64,000 nucleotides of DNA from Pseudomonas arsenicoxydans (GCF_900103875.1 NZ_LT629705.1:3853001-3917000); one strand, 5' to 3'; shown: positions 1-8,874, counted from the stretch's first letter. Translations and numbers: made by a program. The notes: generated by a model not told the origin, from the letters alone.

Positions 1-2268
1 TCGTGTAAAAACAGCGGGACATTCCCTTGCCCAAAAATCCTGAGCGACCAGAGAGGCAATACCAGTGTCATTTGCAAGCTGCTCAACTTGGCCTGCAATC
101 TCGCCCTCAGGCGCGATAAGCAACTTTGATACAGATCTAAAAACCGCTCGGAAATTGGCTAAATCTACAGATGTCCGCATTCGATAGATTTCGTGCGGTA
201 CCTCTGCCAGGGAGAAGAGCAACTGGTCGGTCAAATTTGTAAACGGCAGCCAGTATGCAGATGTAGGTTGAGCTTGCGTTGCGGCATGCAACTGCCGCCA
301 GAAAATCGGAAGGTCCGTAAATATTGCGGCGCCGGTCACTTGCGCCAGGAACATCGAAAGTTCAAGCGGTGCACAGCGAAACGCCATGAGCTGGCTATGA
401 TCCTTTCCTGGCTGAGTCGGCTGTAGCAGCGCCAATGGGTCATCATCCCCAAGCTTCTTGAACTTTCGCGCCATTTCATCGACAGCGGCATTATTAAGAT
501 GAGGCGACGATTGGCGGATGATACTGCTGATAGAGCCAAGTGGTAGCCGTGAGAACAGTCGCTCAGTGTCGTCCTCGGCAAGCCGCTTAAACATACCGGT
601 GTCATCGTGAATGTCCCCTGCATCACTGACGCGAGCTTGCGCCATGTCCCGTATCGCTTTACCAAAAGCGAATTCCACCTCCCCTGGGTCAGGAACAAAA
701 TGAACTATACCTGCCCGAATGAAGGGCTCAAGCTCCAGTAGGAGCATTACATTTTTCAGGGTCTGCACCCGGTGTTGAGACGGGTTTTCGACAGGGCTGA
801 ACTCGGGGCGTACACACGCCGGATTGATAAACGGGTTGAGTAAAACTACCTCGTCGAAGTAGCTGGACCAACTCAGCACACTGGTAACCACAGTGCGAGG
901 GTCGATACACCCCATGTAAACCGCCCGGAAAATCCGAGGATCCGGCCGCCGCCAAAGCTCCCTGAAGTTTGTATCAGTTGGCCACAGTGCTTGAAGGCAC
1001 CGATAAATTTGCGTTACGTGCTCGTCGTTGAGTTCTGCGCGCACGTCGTTCCAGCTTTTGCCGCTGTCCAGTCCAAGGATGTTTTTCACCTTGCCGACGA
1101 ACATTAGGTTCCGCTCTCGAATGCTTGCAACAGACCAGGTAGGCCTATGCGCTTCAGGAATATCCTTGCAACACGCTGTAAACGAATACCCGCTACCGCA
1201 ACCGCATTCGGCTTCATCATCGATGAGTTCTGAGGGAGGCGATTTCTTCAGGTACTCATGGCTGCCTGACGTACGCCCGTAAGGGTCCTGATAGTGGGTA
1301 GAGCCATCTTCGTACCCAACGTACATTTCCCCGCCGAAATGCCAAAGCTCGTCAGCTGGTGGGCGAAGCACTTCCGCGATCTTGCCCCAATCGCCGGCGT
1401 ATTCCTGTTCCGGATAGAGCCAATCTTCCACAGGCGCTGCCACATGTTTGCAGGCGCGAGATTTTAGAAGGTAGTTGATTGCCAGCACTTGCTCTCTGGA
1501 CAGCGACCTGGATCGGATCCATGCATCCGTTCGAACCAGGCTTTCTCCAAAGTTGCGGGCATTCTGTCTCTCGGCTAACAGGTCGACACCGTCTGCCTGC
1601 TTCGCGTAGTCGAGGTGGCTAAGGATTAGGCAATGCTCGGCATCTAGAGGGAAAATCGTCTGTGTACCGTTCCATTGCACGGACGGCTCATTTGGGTAGT
1701 GACATGTCGGTGCATCTGGAGGGCAGGCAGCGTTGTAAAGGGTGACAGGATTGTCGGAAATGATGAATTTAACGTCCGACTTTTCTGCGGAGACGATCTC
1801 TCGAACCCCTTCACTCCAGATGGTCAAGTTCAGTGTCAACAGTTGCTGCATTTCTCTCATTAGCCCGAACTGATCAAGCTGCGAGTAGTGCGCATTGATC
1901 CAATCTAGACCTTTCGGTGTACGTAACTTCTGTGCACCCAAGTACTCGAAAAAAGGCTTAAACGCATCATGAACTTCTTCTGGCTTACCACCAGTCAGTT
2001 GACGAATCGCAACGGCTCCAGAGTTGTCGATCTCTCCAAAAAGCAAACGTTCGATTTCATCATTGGGCTGTCCACCAGGCCAGGTAGTGTAGAGATCAGT
2101 TTTTTTGAAGCTGCTCTTCGGGACGCGTTTGGAGACCGATTTTCCTGGGCCATTCCGATAGATGGTGGGTGACAGATCAAGATAGAAAAACTGCGCTCCA
2201 GGCGCGGGAAGGAAACGCTTCTGGTACCAGATTGGTACGTAGTGGTTTTCGTGGGTGTGTTGGTCCAT
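1..2268 (-). CDS. DUF4238 protein with SEC-C zinc motif (partial, runs off left edge)
   Basis: An open frame of at least 756 codons runs without a stop from the ATG at 2268 down to base 1, so the C-terminus lies outside the window. The N-terminus (MDQHTHENHYVPIWYQKRF) and the later KFIISDNPVTLYN and FPLDAEHCLILSH segments match the pattern I know from DUF4238 proteins (HYVP..Y start, ITSDNPV, FPLS). After about residue 350 comes CGCGSGYSFTACCKD, a SEC-C type zinc-binding motif (C-x-C-x8-CC). The remaining 400 residues look alpha-helical and I do not recognise them. DUF4238 proteins have no settled biochemical role; they often sit in accessory or defence-rich regions. The gene has no clear Shine-Dalgarno, and codon use looks less GC-biased than in its neighbours, which fits horizontal transfer. 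The family call is from recognition, not a search. Confidence 0.8.
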   Translation of the reverse strand, partial: MDQHTHENHYVPIWYQKRFLPAPGAQFFYLDLSPTIYRNGPGKSVSKRVPKSSFKKTDLYTTWPGGQPNDEIERLLFGEIDNSGAVAIRQLTGGKPEEVHDAFKPFFEYLGAQKLRTPKGLDWINAHYSQLDQFGLMREMQQLLTLNLTIWSEGVREIVSAEKSDVKFIISDNPVTLYNAACPPDAPTCHYPNEPSVQWNGTQTIFPLDAEHCLILSHLDYAKQADGVDLLAERQNARNFGESLVRTDAWIRSRSLSREQVLAINYLLKSRACKHVAAPVEDWLYPEQEYAGDWGKIAEVLRPPADELWHFGGEMYVGYEDGSTHYQDPYGRTSGSHEYLKKSPPSELIDDEAECGCGSGYSFTACCKDIPEAHRPTWSVASIRERNLMFVGKVKNILGLDSGKSWNDVRAELNDEHVTQIYRCLQALWPTDTNFRELWRRPDPRIFRAVYMGCIDPRTVVTSVLSWSSYFDEVVLLNPFINPACVRPEFSPVENPSQHRVQTLKNVMLLLELEPFIRAGIVHFVPDPGEVEFAFGKAIRDMAQARVSDAGDIHDDTGMFKRLAEDDTERLFSRLPLGSISSIIRQSSPHLNNAAVDEMARKFKKLGDDDPLALLQPTQPGKDHSQLMAFRCAPLELSMFLAQVTGAAIFTDLPIFWRQLHAATQAQPTSAYWLPFTNLTDQLLFSLAEVPHEIYRMRTSVDLANFRAVFRSVSKLLIAPEGEIAGQVEQLANDTGIASLVAQDFWARECPAVFTR

Positions 2269-2620
2269 TTGATAGAGGTTTCCAGAGGCTTGGGTTGATA
2301 CATAGCCGGCTTCACATCGTCAGGTGGGCGCTAAAGATCACGGAGCCTAACGGGCGGCCTCCTTTAAAATGAATGATGACTATCGACGATAGCTAGCCCC
2401 CGTACTCCCGTCCACGGTTGAACAGAGTCAAAAGCATATTTTTGCGCGATAACGCCAGCACGCTGGAGAAACTACTCGAAGCCAACCAGTCAGGACTGGC
2501 TGATTGCCTGGAGTGGCAAATCTCGAGCGGGTATACCGAATCGTGTAAACCCGTTTTTTACACTGCTAGGGGAAATGCGGCTGATGACCATTCCTGGTCG
2601 ATTACGGTTAGAAGCTCAAC

Positions 2621-2689
2621 TGGTCAAGTCCCATGCAAACAGCTGGTCAGGTCCTATGCAAACGAGTGGTCAAGTCAGTGCAATTACCC
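2621..2689. repeat. Three tandem copies of a 23-bp direct repeat
   Basis: Copies start at 2621, 2644 and 2667 with an exact 23-bp period. All begin TGGTCA(A/G)GTC; the first two continue C(C/T)ATGCAAAC and the third diverges (AGTGCAATTACCC). Regularly spaced short repeats like this resemble the transposase-binding repeats at the ends of IS21-like or Tn7-like elements, but no transposase gene is visible, so this is at most a remnant end. A regulator-binding array is the alternative. Confidence 0.6.
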
Positions 2690-2902
2690 AACGTGAAATC
2701 ACTACGTGTTTAGTGTCACCTGAACCGTGCGCGCCGGGATTACGGCGGCAGCGCAGGCGAACGCAGGCTTCGCTGGTTGTTACGGGATTTGGTGTTGTTT
2801 AAGCGCTTTGTAGGGAGTGGGGCGGGGTCTTCGGGTGATGGGGGTTAGGTCCTTCGGTGTAGAGGGTTGTTTCCTACGCGAAATTCGGACGTCAAGGTCA
2901 AG

Positions 2903-2937
2903 AGATCGCAGCCTCGTTTCACTCGACAGCTCCTACA
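2903..2937. repeat. REP-like unit, 'gatcgcagcctcg' family
   Basis: Single copy of the gatcgcagcctcgtttcact...cgacagctcctac repeat that recurs at 26036, 34580-34694 and 45485 in this window. It is a Pseudomonas intergenic repeat. Confidence 0.75.
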
Positions 2938-2956
2938 GTGGGCTTGTGGTGGGGGG

Positions 2957-2989
2957 ACAACAAAGCTCAGGTTGTCTGGGCTTTGTTGT
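2957..2989 (-). terminator. Hairpin downstream of the PLDc_N gene
   Basis: Inverted repeat ACAACAAAGC (2957-2966) with GCTTTGTTGT (2980-2989), 10-bp stem and 13-nt loop, lying 45 bp after the stop of the minus-strand gene at 3035. There is no strong T-tract, so termination is possible but unproven. Confidence 0.4.
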
Positions 2990-3034
2990 TTGGAATCACG
3001 CAGTTTCCAGATCTTTAGCGCAAACGCTCCGATG

Positions 3035-3253
3035 TCATTGCCCAGCCTGCGGCGCATGCGGGTTGTGTTCGGTGTGTTTCGGTCCCGCGACTGCCCACGC
3101 GATCACCCCAATCAGTGGCACAAACACGATCACCACGATCCATAACAGTTTGTTGCTCGATTTGCCCTGGGCTTTGCGCACCCGGTTGATCGCCCACAAC
3201 TCGATCAGCAACAGAACGGCTGTCAGTACGATCCAGATTGTTTCGATTTGCAT
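3035..3253 (-). CDS. Small PLDc_N-type membrane protein
   Basis: This 72-residue protein has two hydrophobic helices (about residues 5-24 and 36-58) separated by a basic loop (RVRKAQGKSSNK). The second contains the VPLIGVIAW pattern typical of the 'phospholipase D nuclease N-terminal' (PLDc_N) domain, which in isolation is a short inner-membrane protein of unknown function. The tail GPKHTEHNPHAPQAGQ is polar. It sits directly downstream of a phospholipase D-like gene on the same strand (175 bp away), a suggestive coincidence because PLDc_N is usually fused to cardiolipin synthase-type PLD domains. Start ATG is preceded by a weak GAGGGTGACCC box. Confidence 0.8.
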   Translation of the reverse strand: MQIETIWIVLTAVLLLIELWAINRVRKAQGKSSNKLLWIVVIVFVPLIGVIAWAVAGPKHTEHNPHAPQAGQ

Positions 3254-3379
3254 GGGTCACCCTCCAGATAGTCTTTCGTTAGGCGGGTGGTGGTCGGCAG
3301 GGTTCATTAAATTTCGGGAGACGAGACGTTGCTCGCGGTGGCTGGCTGTCAGGCAAATGGATATTGGCTGTCAGTGCGT

Positions 3380-3408
3380 CATCGCGAGCAGGCTCGCTCC
3401 CACAGGTT
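3380..3408. repeat. Degenerate REP unit, 'gcgagcaggctcgc' family
   Basis: Sequence atcgcgagcaggctcgctcccacagg in the gap between two minus-strand genes is a variant of the palindromic Pseudomonas REP that recurs as inverted pairs at 6884, 8875, 37280 and 51473. Confidence 0.65.
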
Positions 3409-3427
3409 TACCGGCTAGCGCTAGCCG

Positions 3428-5161
3428 TCAGTGAGAGAACAACTGCCGGTCTCGTTCTTTTTGTGAACCCTCGACGTAGTCATCCTCAAACCAGGCGGGC
3501 TGGCCGGTGATGGCGGTGGGTTTGCGCAGCGTCATGGGCGGCGGGTGTCCGGCAACGCCTCCAGCGGCCGGTTCGAAGGCTTTTTTCATGTCGGTGCGAA
3601 AGTGCAGGTGATCGAACACCAGCAGCGCTTCAATGGCGTAGGCCAGCGCAATTCGGCCATCCTCGATCAGGATCAGGTGGTCGCCGTTGTGTTCTTCGCC
3701 GGCAACGGAGAGGTTCGAGGAGCCGGTGAAGACTTTGGCGCTGGGCAGGTTGAAGTCGGTGACCACGAATTTGTTGTGCACGGAAACGCCGCTGCCGCCT
3801 GCCCATTCGCTGCGGAAGGGTTCCGGTGCGTTCTTGGCCAGGTATGCGAAATCGACTTCAGCCGAGGTGCCATCGGGCTTGGTCACGTTCATGCCCGAGG
3901 GTTTGTCGCTGACGCCATAGCTGAATATCGGCCGTTTATAGAGGCGGGTGATCGAATCGAATGTGGGCCCCGAAACGATTTGGTTGAGGAAGGCGATGTT
4001 GAACAGCACCGAACTGGTGGCTTGGTCGATTGCGCCTCCTAACGGACCAAGTGAGAGGTTTGCGCTTTCGTGGGGTGAGAAGCAGAAGTGCAGGCGCGGG
4101 CCTTGGGTTTCGATGACGTGCCATTTCTTGGCCAGATCGCTGGCGGCGAAGTGGTCCGGGTCTGCGAAAGAGGCGTCGAAGACTTGTCCGAATAGCGCGG
4201 CCACCGCCGGTTCCGAGAACAGCAGCGCATTGTTGTTTTGCACGTAGCAGCCGCGAAAGCTGAAGTTGGTGGAGCCGCACAGGACTTTGTAAGGCACGCC
4301 ATTGCGCCGGGCGATGAGCACTTTATGGTGTTGCAGCCCTTTGAAATGAGTGCGGTGGACGTTGGCCGCGCCAGCGGAGGTGGCCAGGCGGAGGGCGGCT
4401 CTTGTCTCGCAGCTGGTAGGTGCGTGGTGATCGCCAGCGTCGTCGATGATGATTCGCAGACGACTGCCGAGTTTCTCGAATGAACCGACAATGTCGGGCT
4501 CGTTGAGGTCATAGGCGAACACATCGAGCGTGGTGGTCTTGTCCTCAAGGACTTCGTTGAGCAAGCCGAAGATCATCTCGACGGCTTCAAAACCCAGCCA
4601 CTCATAGATTGCCGGGTCGGTCTTCTTGTGGTCGAGACTGTCTTCGGTCTTCGATGGAATCAGGCTCCTTCCGTAGTCATTGACGTTCATGCCTTTGGGC
4701 ACTCGATCAACAAACGCCTGGGAAGAGGTGAAGCCACGGGTAAAGCCGATATCGACGATGCCTTCGTAGCTGATGGGGTCCAGATCAATCGCCAGTTCAA
4801 TGGACGTGCCGGCAACCAGTTGGCCGTCTGCGGGCATGTGCATCAGGGTGCCCCGGTAGACGAACGTCCCGTGTCCGGTTTCGTGGGGGAAGTGAATCCA
4901 GCGAAATTTCTGGAACGGTGCGGTGAGCGACGAAAACTTGCGCGCGCCGCTGACGGCTTCTGCGGTGGGTTTGTCGTACTCGAAGGCGATGCGATTGGGC
5001 AGGGGGGTGAAGTCCGCGGCGCCGGGGAATTTGCACTCAATGGCAAACCCGACGAAGGTTGCGGCGGGGGCTTCGACATCGAAGCCGATCAGGCAGGTGC
5101 GCTCGCCGCGCCAAAGTTTCATGGTGAATCCGTCGGTCGTCCTTGCGATGAAATCAGTCAT
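3428..5161 (-). CDS. Phospholipase D-like domain protein
   Basis: A 577-residue protein with two PLD-type half-sites. The C-terminal one is a full HKD motif, HNKFVVTD followed by FTGSSNLS. The N-terminal one reads HHKVLIARR followed by GSTNFS, where the usual Asp is replaced by Arg. PLD superfamily enzymes hydrolyse phosphodiester bonds using one His from each HKD motif; here both His and Lys residues remain. There is no signal peptide. The first 180 residues form a separate beta-rich region I do not recognise. The start codon has little ribosome-binding sequence. The PLDc_N membrane protein follows on the same strand. Substrate (lipid or nucleic acid) is not predictable. Confidence 0.8.
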   Translation of the reverse strand: MTDFIARTTDGFTMKLWRGERTCLIGFDVEAPAATFVGFAIECKFPGAADFTPLPNRIAFEYDKPTAEAVSGARKFSSLTAPFQKFRWIHFPHETGHGTFVYRGTLMHMPADGQLVAGTSIELAIDLDPISYEGIVDIGFTRGFTSSQAFVDRVPKGMNVNDYGRSLIPSKTEDSLDHKKTDPAIYEWLGFEAVEMIFGLLNEVLEDKTTTLDVFAYDLNEPDIVGSFEKLGSRLRIIIDDAGDHHAPTSCETRAALRLATSAGAANVHRTHFKGLQHHKVLIARRNGVPYKVLCGSTNFSFRGCYVQNNNALLFSEPAVAALFGQVFDASFADPDHFAASDLAKKWHVIETQGPRLHFCFSPHESANLSLGPLGGAIDQATSSVLFNIAFLNQIVSGPTFDSITRLYKRPIFSYGVSDKPSGMNVTKPDGTSAEVDFAYLAKNAPEPFRSEWAGGSGVSVHNKFVVTDFNLPSAKVFTGSSNLSVAGEEHNGDHLILIEDGRIALAYAIEALLVFDHLHFRTDMKKAFEPAAGGVAGHPPPMTLRKPTAITGQPAWFEDDYVEGSQKERDRQLFSH

Positions 5162-5251
5162 GGTAAGTACTCGAGTGTGTGACGCGAGGTTATCTGGCCT
5201 GGTTCAGCGTAGAGCAAGACGGCGATGGCTTCGTGACATTTCTATGGCGAG

Positions 5252-5280
5252 GAGGGCAGAGCACGTGGTGATCTGCCCTC
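5252..5280 (-). terminator. Hairpin after the permease gene
   Basis: Perfect 9-bp inverted repeat GAGGGCAGA (5252-5260) and TCTGCCCTC (5272-5280) lies 14 bp downstream of the permease stop on the minus strand. It lacks a clear T-run. Confidence 0.45.
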
Positions 5281-5293
5281 GCTGTCTAGCGGT

Positions 5294-6716
5294 TTACATA
5301 CTGTTGGCGAGCTTTCCGGTGGAGAGACGACGCTTGTACGCGCTGTCACGGTTCGCCAGCCAGTAGTAGAGCGGCGAGGTGATCAGCAGGCCGACCAGCC
5401 AGGACAAATCCGCACCATTGATGTGTTCCGAAATCGGACCGACGTACAGCGGCGTGTTCATGAACGGAATCTGCACCACGATCCCGATCGCATACGCCAG
5501 CAACGCCTGCGGGTTGTAGCGGCCGTAGATGCCGCCGTCGACCTTGAAGATCGAACCAATATCGTACTGACCTTTGTGAATCGCATAGAAGTCGATCAGG
5601 TTGATCGCGGTCCACGGCACCAGCACCACGAGCAGCACCAGCACCATGTCGACGAAGTGGCCGATGAAGTTGGCCGAGGCGCCGACGGCGGCGAAGCAGC
5701 AAGCAGCAAGCGGCGAGGACGATGACCGAGAGCACGGCGCGGCTTCTGGCGGTAGGGATCCAGCGGTAGGCGAAGGTTTGCACCAGGGTGATCAGTGACA
5801 GCACGGCGCCGTAGAGGTTGAGGGCGTTGTGGCTGATGACGCTGAGCAAAAACAGCACGAGCATCAACGGGCCGATGGAGCCGGTGGCGAGTTTGACGGC
5901 GTCCATGGTGTCCATGCCGACCGGTGTGGCGAGCACGGCGACGGCGCCGAAGATGAACGAGAGGCTGGAGCCGAGCACGGTGCCCAGGTACGTGGTCCAG
6001 AATGTGGCGGCCACGGGTACGTTGGCTGGCAGGTAGCGCGAGTAGTCGGACACGTACGGTGCGAAGGCGATTTGCCAGAGCGCGGCGAGGGACACGGTGG
6101 CCAGCCAGCCGGAGATGTTGAAGCTGCCGCGGGTGAGGAAGTCGGCGGTCTGCACGTGGGTGAAGATGTAGCCGAAACCGAGCACGATGCCGGCGCCGAG
6201 CACCCAGGTGCCGATGCGGTTTAGCACGTGGATGAAGCGGTAGCCGATGATGCCGATGATGCCCGAACCGAGCGCACCGATGACGATGCCGACGGGCACA
6301 GGGACGCTGTCGACCACGCCATGCAGGGACTTGCCAGCGAGGACGATGTTGGAGGCGAAGAAGCCGATGTACATGACGCCGGCGATCAGCACCACCAGCA
6401 GGGCGCCGAGGGAGCCGAACTGGGCGCGGCTCTGGATCATTTGCGGGATGCCCATCTGCGGGCCTTGCGCCGAATGCAGCGCCATCAGCACACCGCCGAC
6501 CAGGTGGCCGACGAGGATGGCGACGATGCCCCACACCAGGTTCAGGTGAAACATCTGCACGCCGAGGGCGCCGGTGACGATGGGCAGCGGCGCGATGTTG
6601 CCGCCGAACCAGAGGGTGAACAGGTCGCGGGTTTTGCCGTGGCGATCTTCGGGCGGCACGTAGCCGATGGTGTGTTTCTCGATGAGCGGGGCGGAGGTTG
6701 TTGCAGCGGTAACCAT
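5294..6716 (-). pseudogene. NCS1 cytosine/purine permease broken by a 7-bp duplication
   Basis: From the ATG at 6716 (with TTGGAG 8 nt upstream) the protein shows a NCS1/PCPL permease: the N-terminal RHGKTRDLFTLWFGGNIAP, LPIVTGALGVQ and about ten hydrophobic helices. After ...SVIVLAAC the frame shifts into an Arg-rich nonsense tail, while the true C-terminus (FIGHFVDMVLVLLVVLVPW...INLIDFYAIHKGQYD) continues in another frame to 5294. The cause is visible: AAGCAGC is repeated at 5695-5701 and 5702-5708. Removing one copy restores an uninterrupted 472-codon frame, a normal family length. The gene closes a minus-strand group with a deacylase, DUF1028, a Rid protein and a monooxygenase, so it probably imported their substrate. 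A sequencing error cannot be excluded. Confidence 0.85.
5695..5708. repeat. 7-bp tandem duplication causing the frameshift
   Basis: AAGCAGC occurs twice head to tail (5695-5701, 5702-5708), followed by AAGCGGC. Deleting one unit rejoins the two permease reading frames, so this is a slippage-type duplication. Confidence 0.85.
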
Positions 6717-6883
6717 GACGGACTCCAAGGCAATTTGAGTACGTGGACGTACTTCGGTGAGCGCCACGCGAGGGCGACGCTTTTCTTGTTGGAGTGGATG
6801 ATGTGGGGTGGGGGCGGATAGATAAATTAGTAAGATTGTGGGTATAGACGTTAAAAAATGTATGCCGTTGGGTAGCCGAAAAA

Positions 6884-6976
6884 CCTGTGGGAGCGGGCTT
6901 GCCCGCGATAGCGGTCTGTCAGTCAAATAAATATTGGCTGACAGACCGCTATCGCGGGCAAGCCCGCTCCCACAGG
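6884..6976. repeat. Inverted REP pair (BIME-like)
   Basis: cctgtgggagcgggcttgcc...gatagcggtctgtcag on one arm is mirrored almost perfectly on the other, giving a hairpin with arms of about 40 bp around an AT-rich loop (tcaaataaatattggc). It fills the 286-bp gap between the argE-like gene and the permease and could terminate or attenuate transcription between them. Confidence 0.85.
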
Positions 6977-7002
6977 GGATTTTTGGGTGTTTGAAATCTT
7001 TG

Positions 7003-8154
7003 TCAGGCGCTGATCGATAGCAGCATCCTTTGCAGCATGGCGTCGCAGGCAGTGAGTTGTTCGAGGCTGACGAATTCGTCCGGTTTATGGCCTTGGTCCA
7101 TGCTGCCGGGGCCACAGACAACGGTGGGAATGCCGGCCGCGTCGAACAGGCCGCCCTCGGTTCCAAACGCCACGGTGCCGAACTCTCGGGAACCGCAGAA
7201 CGCCGCAATCAATTCAGCGGCTTCACTCTGCGCATCCGTCGCCAAGCCGGGGTACGCCGACAACTCGCTAAAGCGAATGTCGCTCTGCTCACTCACGGCG
7301 CGCATGCGCGGCAACATGTGCTGCTCGGCATAGGCTTGAAGCGACTGCGCGACCTCACTGGGATCATGCGAGGGCAGGGCGCGGATTTCGAAGTCGAAGC
7401 GGCAATCGGCGGGGACGATGTTCAGTGCCTTACCGCCGGATATCACACCGGTTTGCACGGTGCTGAAGGGCGGATCGAACCGCGCGTCATGGTGTTCGGG
7501 CGCTTTGAGTCGGGTGCCGATTCGCCCCAGTTCACCGATCAGTTCGGCGGCGTATTCGATGGCGTTGACCCCGAGCGGCGCATAGGCGGAGTGGCAGGCT
7601 TCGCCGTGAATGTCGCAACGCATCGCCAGTTTGCCTTTATGCCCGAGCACCGGTTTGAGTTCGGTCGGCTCGCCAATGATGCAGAGCATCGGTTTGACCG
7701 GACGCTTTTCCAGCTCCGCCAGCAACGAGCGCACGCCGAGGCAGCCGATTTCTTCATCGTAGGACAGCGCGATGTGCACCGGCAGCCGCAGCGATGCCTT
7801 TACCAGGGAAGGGACGAGGGCCAGCACGCAGGCGATGTAGCCTTTCATGTCCGCCGTGCCGCGACCGTACAGGTTGCCGTCGCGCTCGGTGAGTTCGAAC
7901 GGCGCCACGGTCCACGGCTGGCCATCGACCGGTACCACGTCGGTGTGCCCCGACAGCACGATGCCCGACAACTTTGCCGGGCCGATGGTGGCGAACAGAT
8001 TGGCCTTGCTGCGTTGCTCGTTGTAGATCAGCTCGCACGGCACGTCGAAGCCGGCGAGGTAGTCGCGCACGAACTCGATGAGTTGCAGGTTGGATTCGCG
8101 GCTCGTGGTGTCGAACGCCACCAGGGTTTGCAGCAAATCGCGGCTGCTGCTCAT
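7003..8154 (-). CDS. argE: ArgE-type acetylornithine deacetylase (M20 metallohydrolase)
   Basis: A 383-residue M20 family zinc hydrolase. Visible motifs are SGHTDVVPVDGQPW (metal-binding His/Asp), GRGTADMKG (bridging Asp), SYDEEIGCLG (catalytic Glu pair) and IGEPTELKP. The family removes N-acyl groups, in ArgE the acetyl group of N-acetylornithine. Length fits ArgE (about 380). The start ATG overlaps the stop of the DUF1028 gene (ATGA at 8151-8154), so the two are translationally coupled. Because the neighbours are a permease, a Rid protein and a monooxygenase rather than arginine genes, the true substrate may be another N-acyl or N-carbamoyl compound; many pseudomonads carry several such paralogues. 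Confidence 0.82.
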   Translation of the reverse strand: MSSSRDLLQTLVAFDTTSRESNLQLIEFVRDYLAGFDVPCELIYNEQRSKANLFATIGPAKLSGIVLSGHTDVVPVDGQPWTVAPFELTERDGNLYGRGTADMKGYIACVLALVPSLVKASLRLPVHIALSYDEEIGCLGVRSLLAELEKRPVKPMLCIIGEPTELKPVLGHKGKLAMRCDIHGEACHSAYAPLGVNAIEYAAELIGELGRIGTRLKAPEHHDARFDPPFSTVQTGVISGGKALNIVPADCRFDFEIRALPSHDPSEVAQSLQAYAEQHMLPRMRAVSEQSDIRFSELSAYPGLATDAQSEAAELIAAFCGSREFGTVAFGTEGGLFDAAGIPTVVCGPGSMDQGHKPDEFVSLEQLTACDAMLQRMLLSISA

Positions 8155-8828
8155 CGGTCGTCTCCGGCGACGCCATAGCCTGGGGATTTATCGGGCGCGA
8201 GGGCGCGGTCGATGTAGTCCTGGACCTGTGGGCGATAGGCGTCCCAGAGTTTTTCCAACGCGCCGATGGGGTTTTCGTCCGCCCAATCGACCCGCAGGTT
8301 GATGATCGGCCAGGTCAGTTCGCCGACCACCACCAGCGCTGCCGAATGCACCGGCCCGGCTTCACCGCCGGCGGCGATGGCGGCTTTCATGGCCGCGAGC
8401 AAGCGGTCGGCGAGTTGACCTTCACCATGCTCGAATGCCTCGACCATCGCCGCGATCACCGAGCGGTCCGCGAGCATATTGCCGGCGGCCACGCACTGCT
8501 CGCCGGACACGGCGTTGTGGTTGCCCAGGGTTTGCGAGCCGCTGAAATGCGCGGTCTGGCCGAGGTGGTCGATGGCGGTGATCTGGCGGTATTGGCTGTA
8601 GCCGTTGCGCGTAAGCACCTTGTCCAGCGCCTCCGCGGGGGCGAGGCCTTGCTCCATCAGGGCAAGGACGTCCGGGCCCAACGAGGGCAGGGTGATGTTT
8701 TGCGTGGAGACCGCACCGACACCCGGCAGCAGCCAGGGGCAACGGGCGCCGACGGCGATGCTGGAGGAACTGATCGCGATGCCGAACTGACCGGTTTCGG
8801 GGCAACGGGCGGCGATGGAGAAGGTCAT
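8151..8828 (-). CDS. DUF1028 family Ntn-hydrolase-like protein
   Basis: A 225-residue protein starting MTFSIAARCPETGQFGIAISSSS, the characteristic start of DUF1028, with later GVGAVSTQN and GNMLADRSVI segments. The family has an Ntn-hydrolase-like fold and often lies next to amidohydrolases, Rid proteins and deacylases; its reaction has not been established to my knowledge. Length is normal. It overlaps argE by 4 bp and has TTTGGTTTGCC...GGAGC before the start. The neighbourhood supports a role in hydrolysing an amide-type nitrogen compound. Confidence 0.85.
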   Translation of the reverse strand: MTFSIAARCPETGQFGIAISSSSIAVGARCPWLLPGVGAVSTQNITLPSLGPDVLALMEQGLAPAEALDKVLTRNGYSQYRQITAIDHLGQTAHFSGSQTLGNHNAVSGEQCVAAGNMLADRSVIAAMVEAFEHGEGQLADRLLAAMKAAIAAGGEAGPVHSAALVVVGELTWPIINLRVDWADENPIGALEKLWDAYRPQVQDYIDRALAPDKSPGYGVAGDDR

Positions 8829-8874
8829 GGTTTTGCTCCTTGGTTTGCCTTGGCAAATAAGTTGTCTGGGCTGG

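Larger units (their letters stand above)
2269..3034. other. Gene-poor accessory junction
   Basis: No convincing gene lies in this 766-bp stretch. Short frames at 2418-2696 and 2575-2802 have no ribosome-binding site and no recognisable protein features. The stretch holds a 23-bp tandem repeat (2621-2689), a REP-like unit (2903-2937) and a hairpin (2957-2989). It separates the accessory-looking DUF4238 gene from ordinary Pseudomonas genes and may be an island or IS-remnant boundary. Confidence 0.5.

Noticed and set aside
2621..2689. CRISPR array
   Set aside because: Copies are directly adjacent without spacers and too few.
2817..3434. 205-codon plus-strand frame
   Set aside because: Lies over a REP and antisense to the PLDc_N gene; low-quality composition.
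6717..7208. Long N-terminal extension of the permease frame
   Set aside because: The extension runs through the REP pair at 6884-6976 and into the argE-like gene; the protein family begins at the ATG at 6716 with its own ribosome site.
7030..8178. 382-codon plus-strand frame
   Set aside because: Antisense to the ArgE-type gene.
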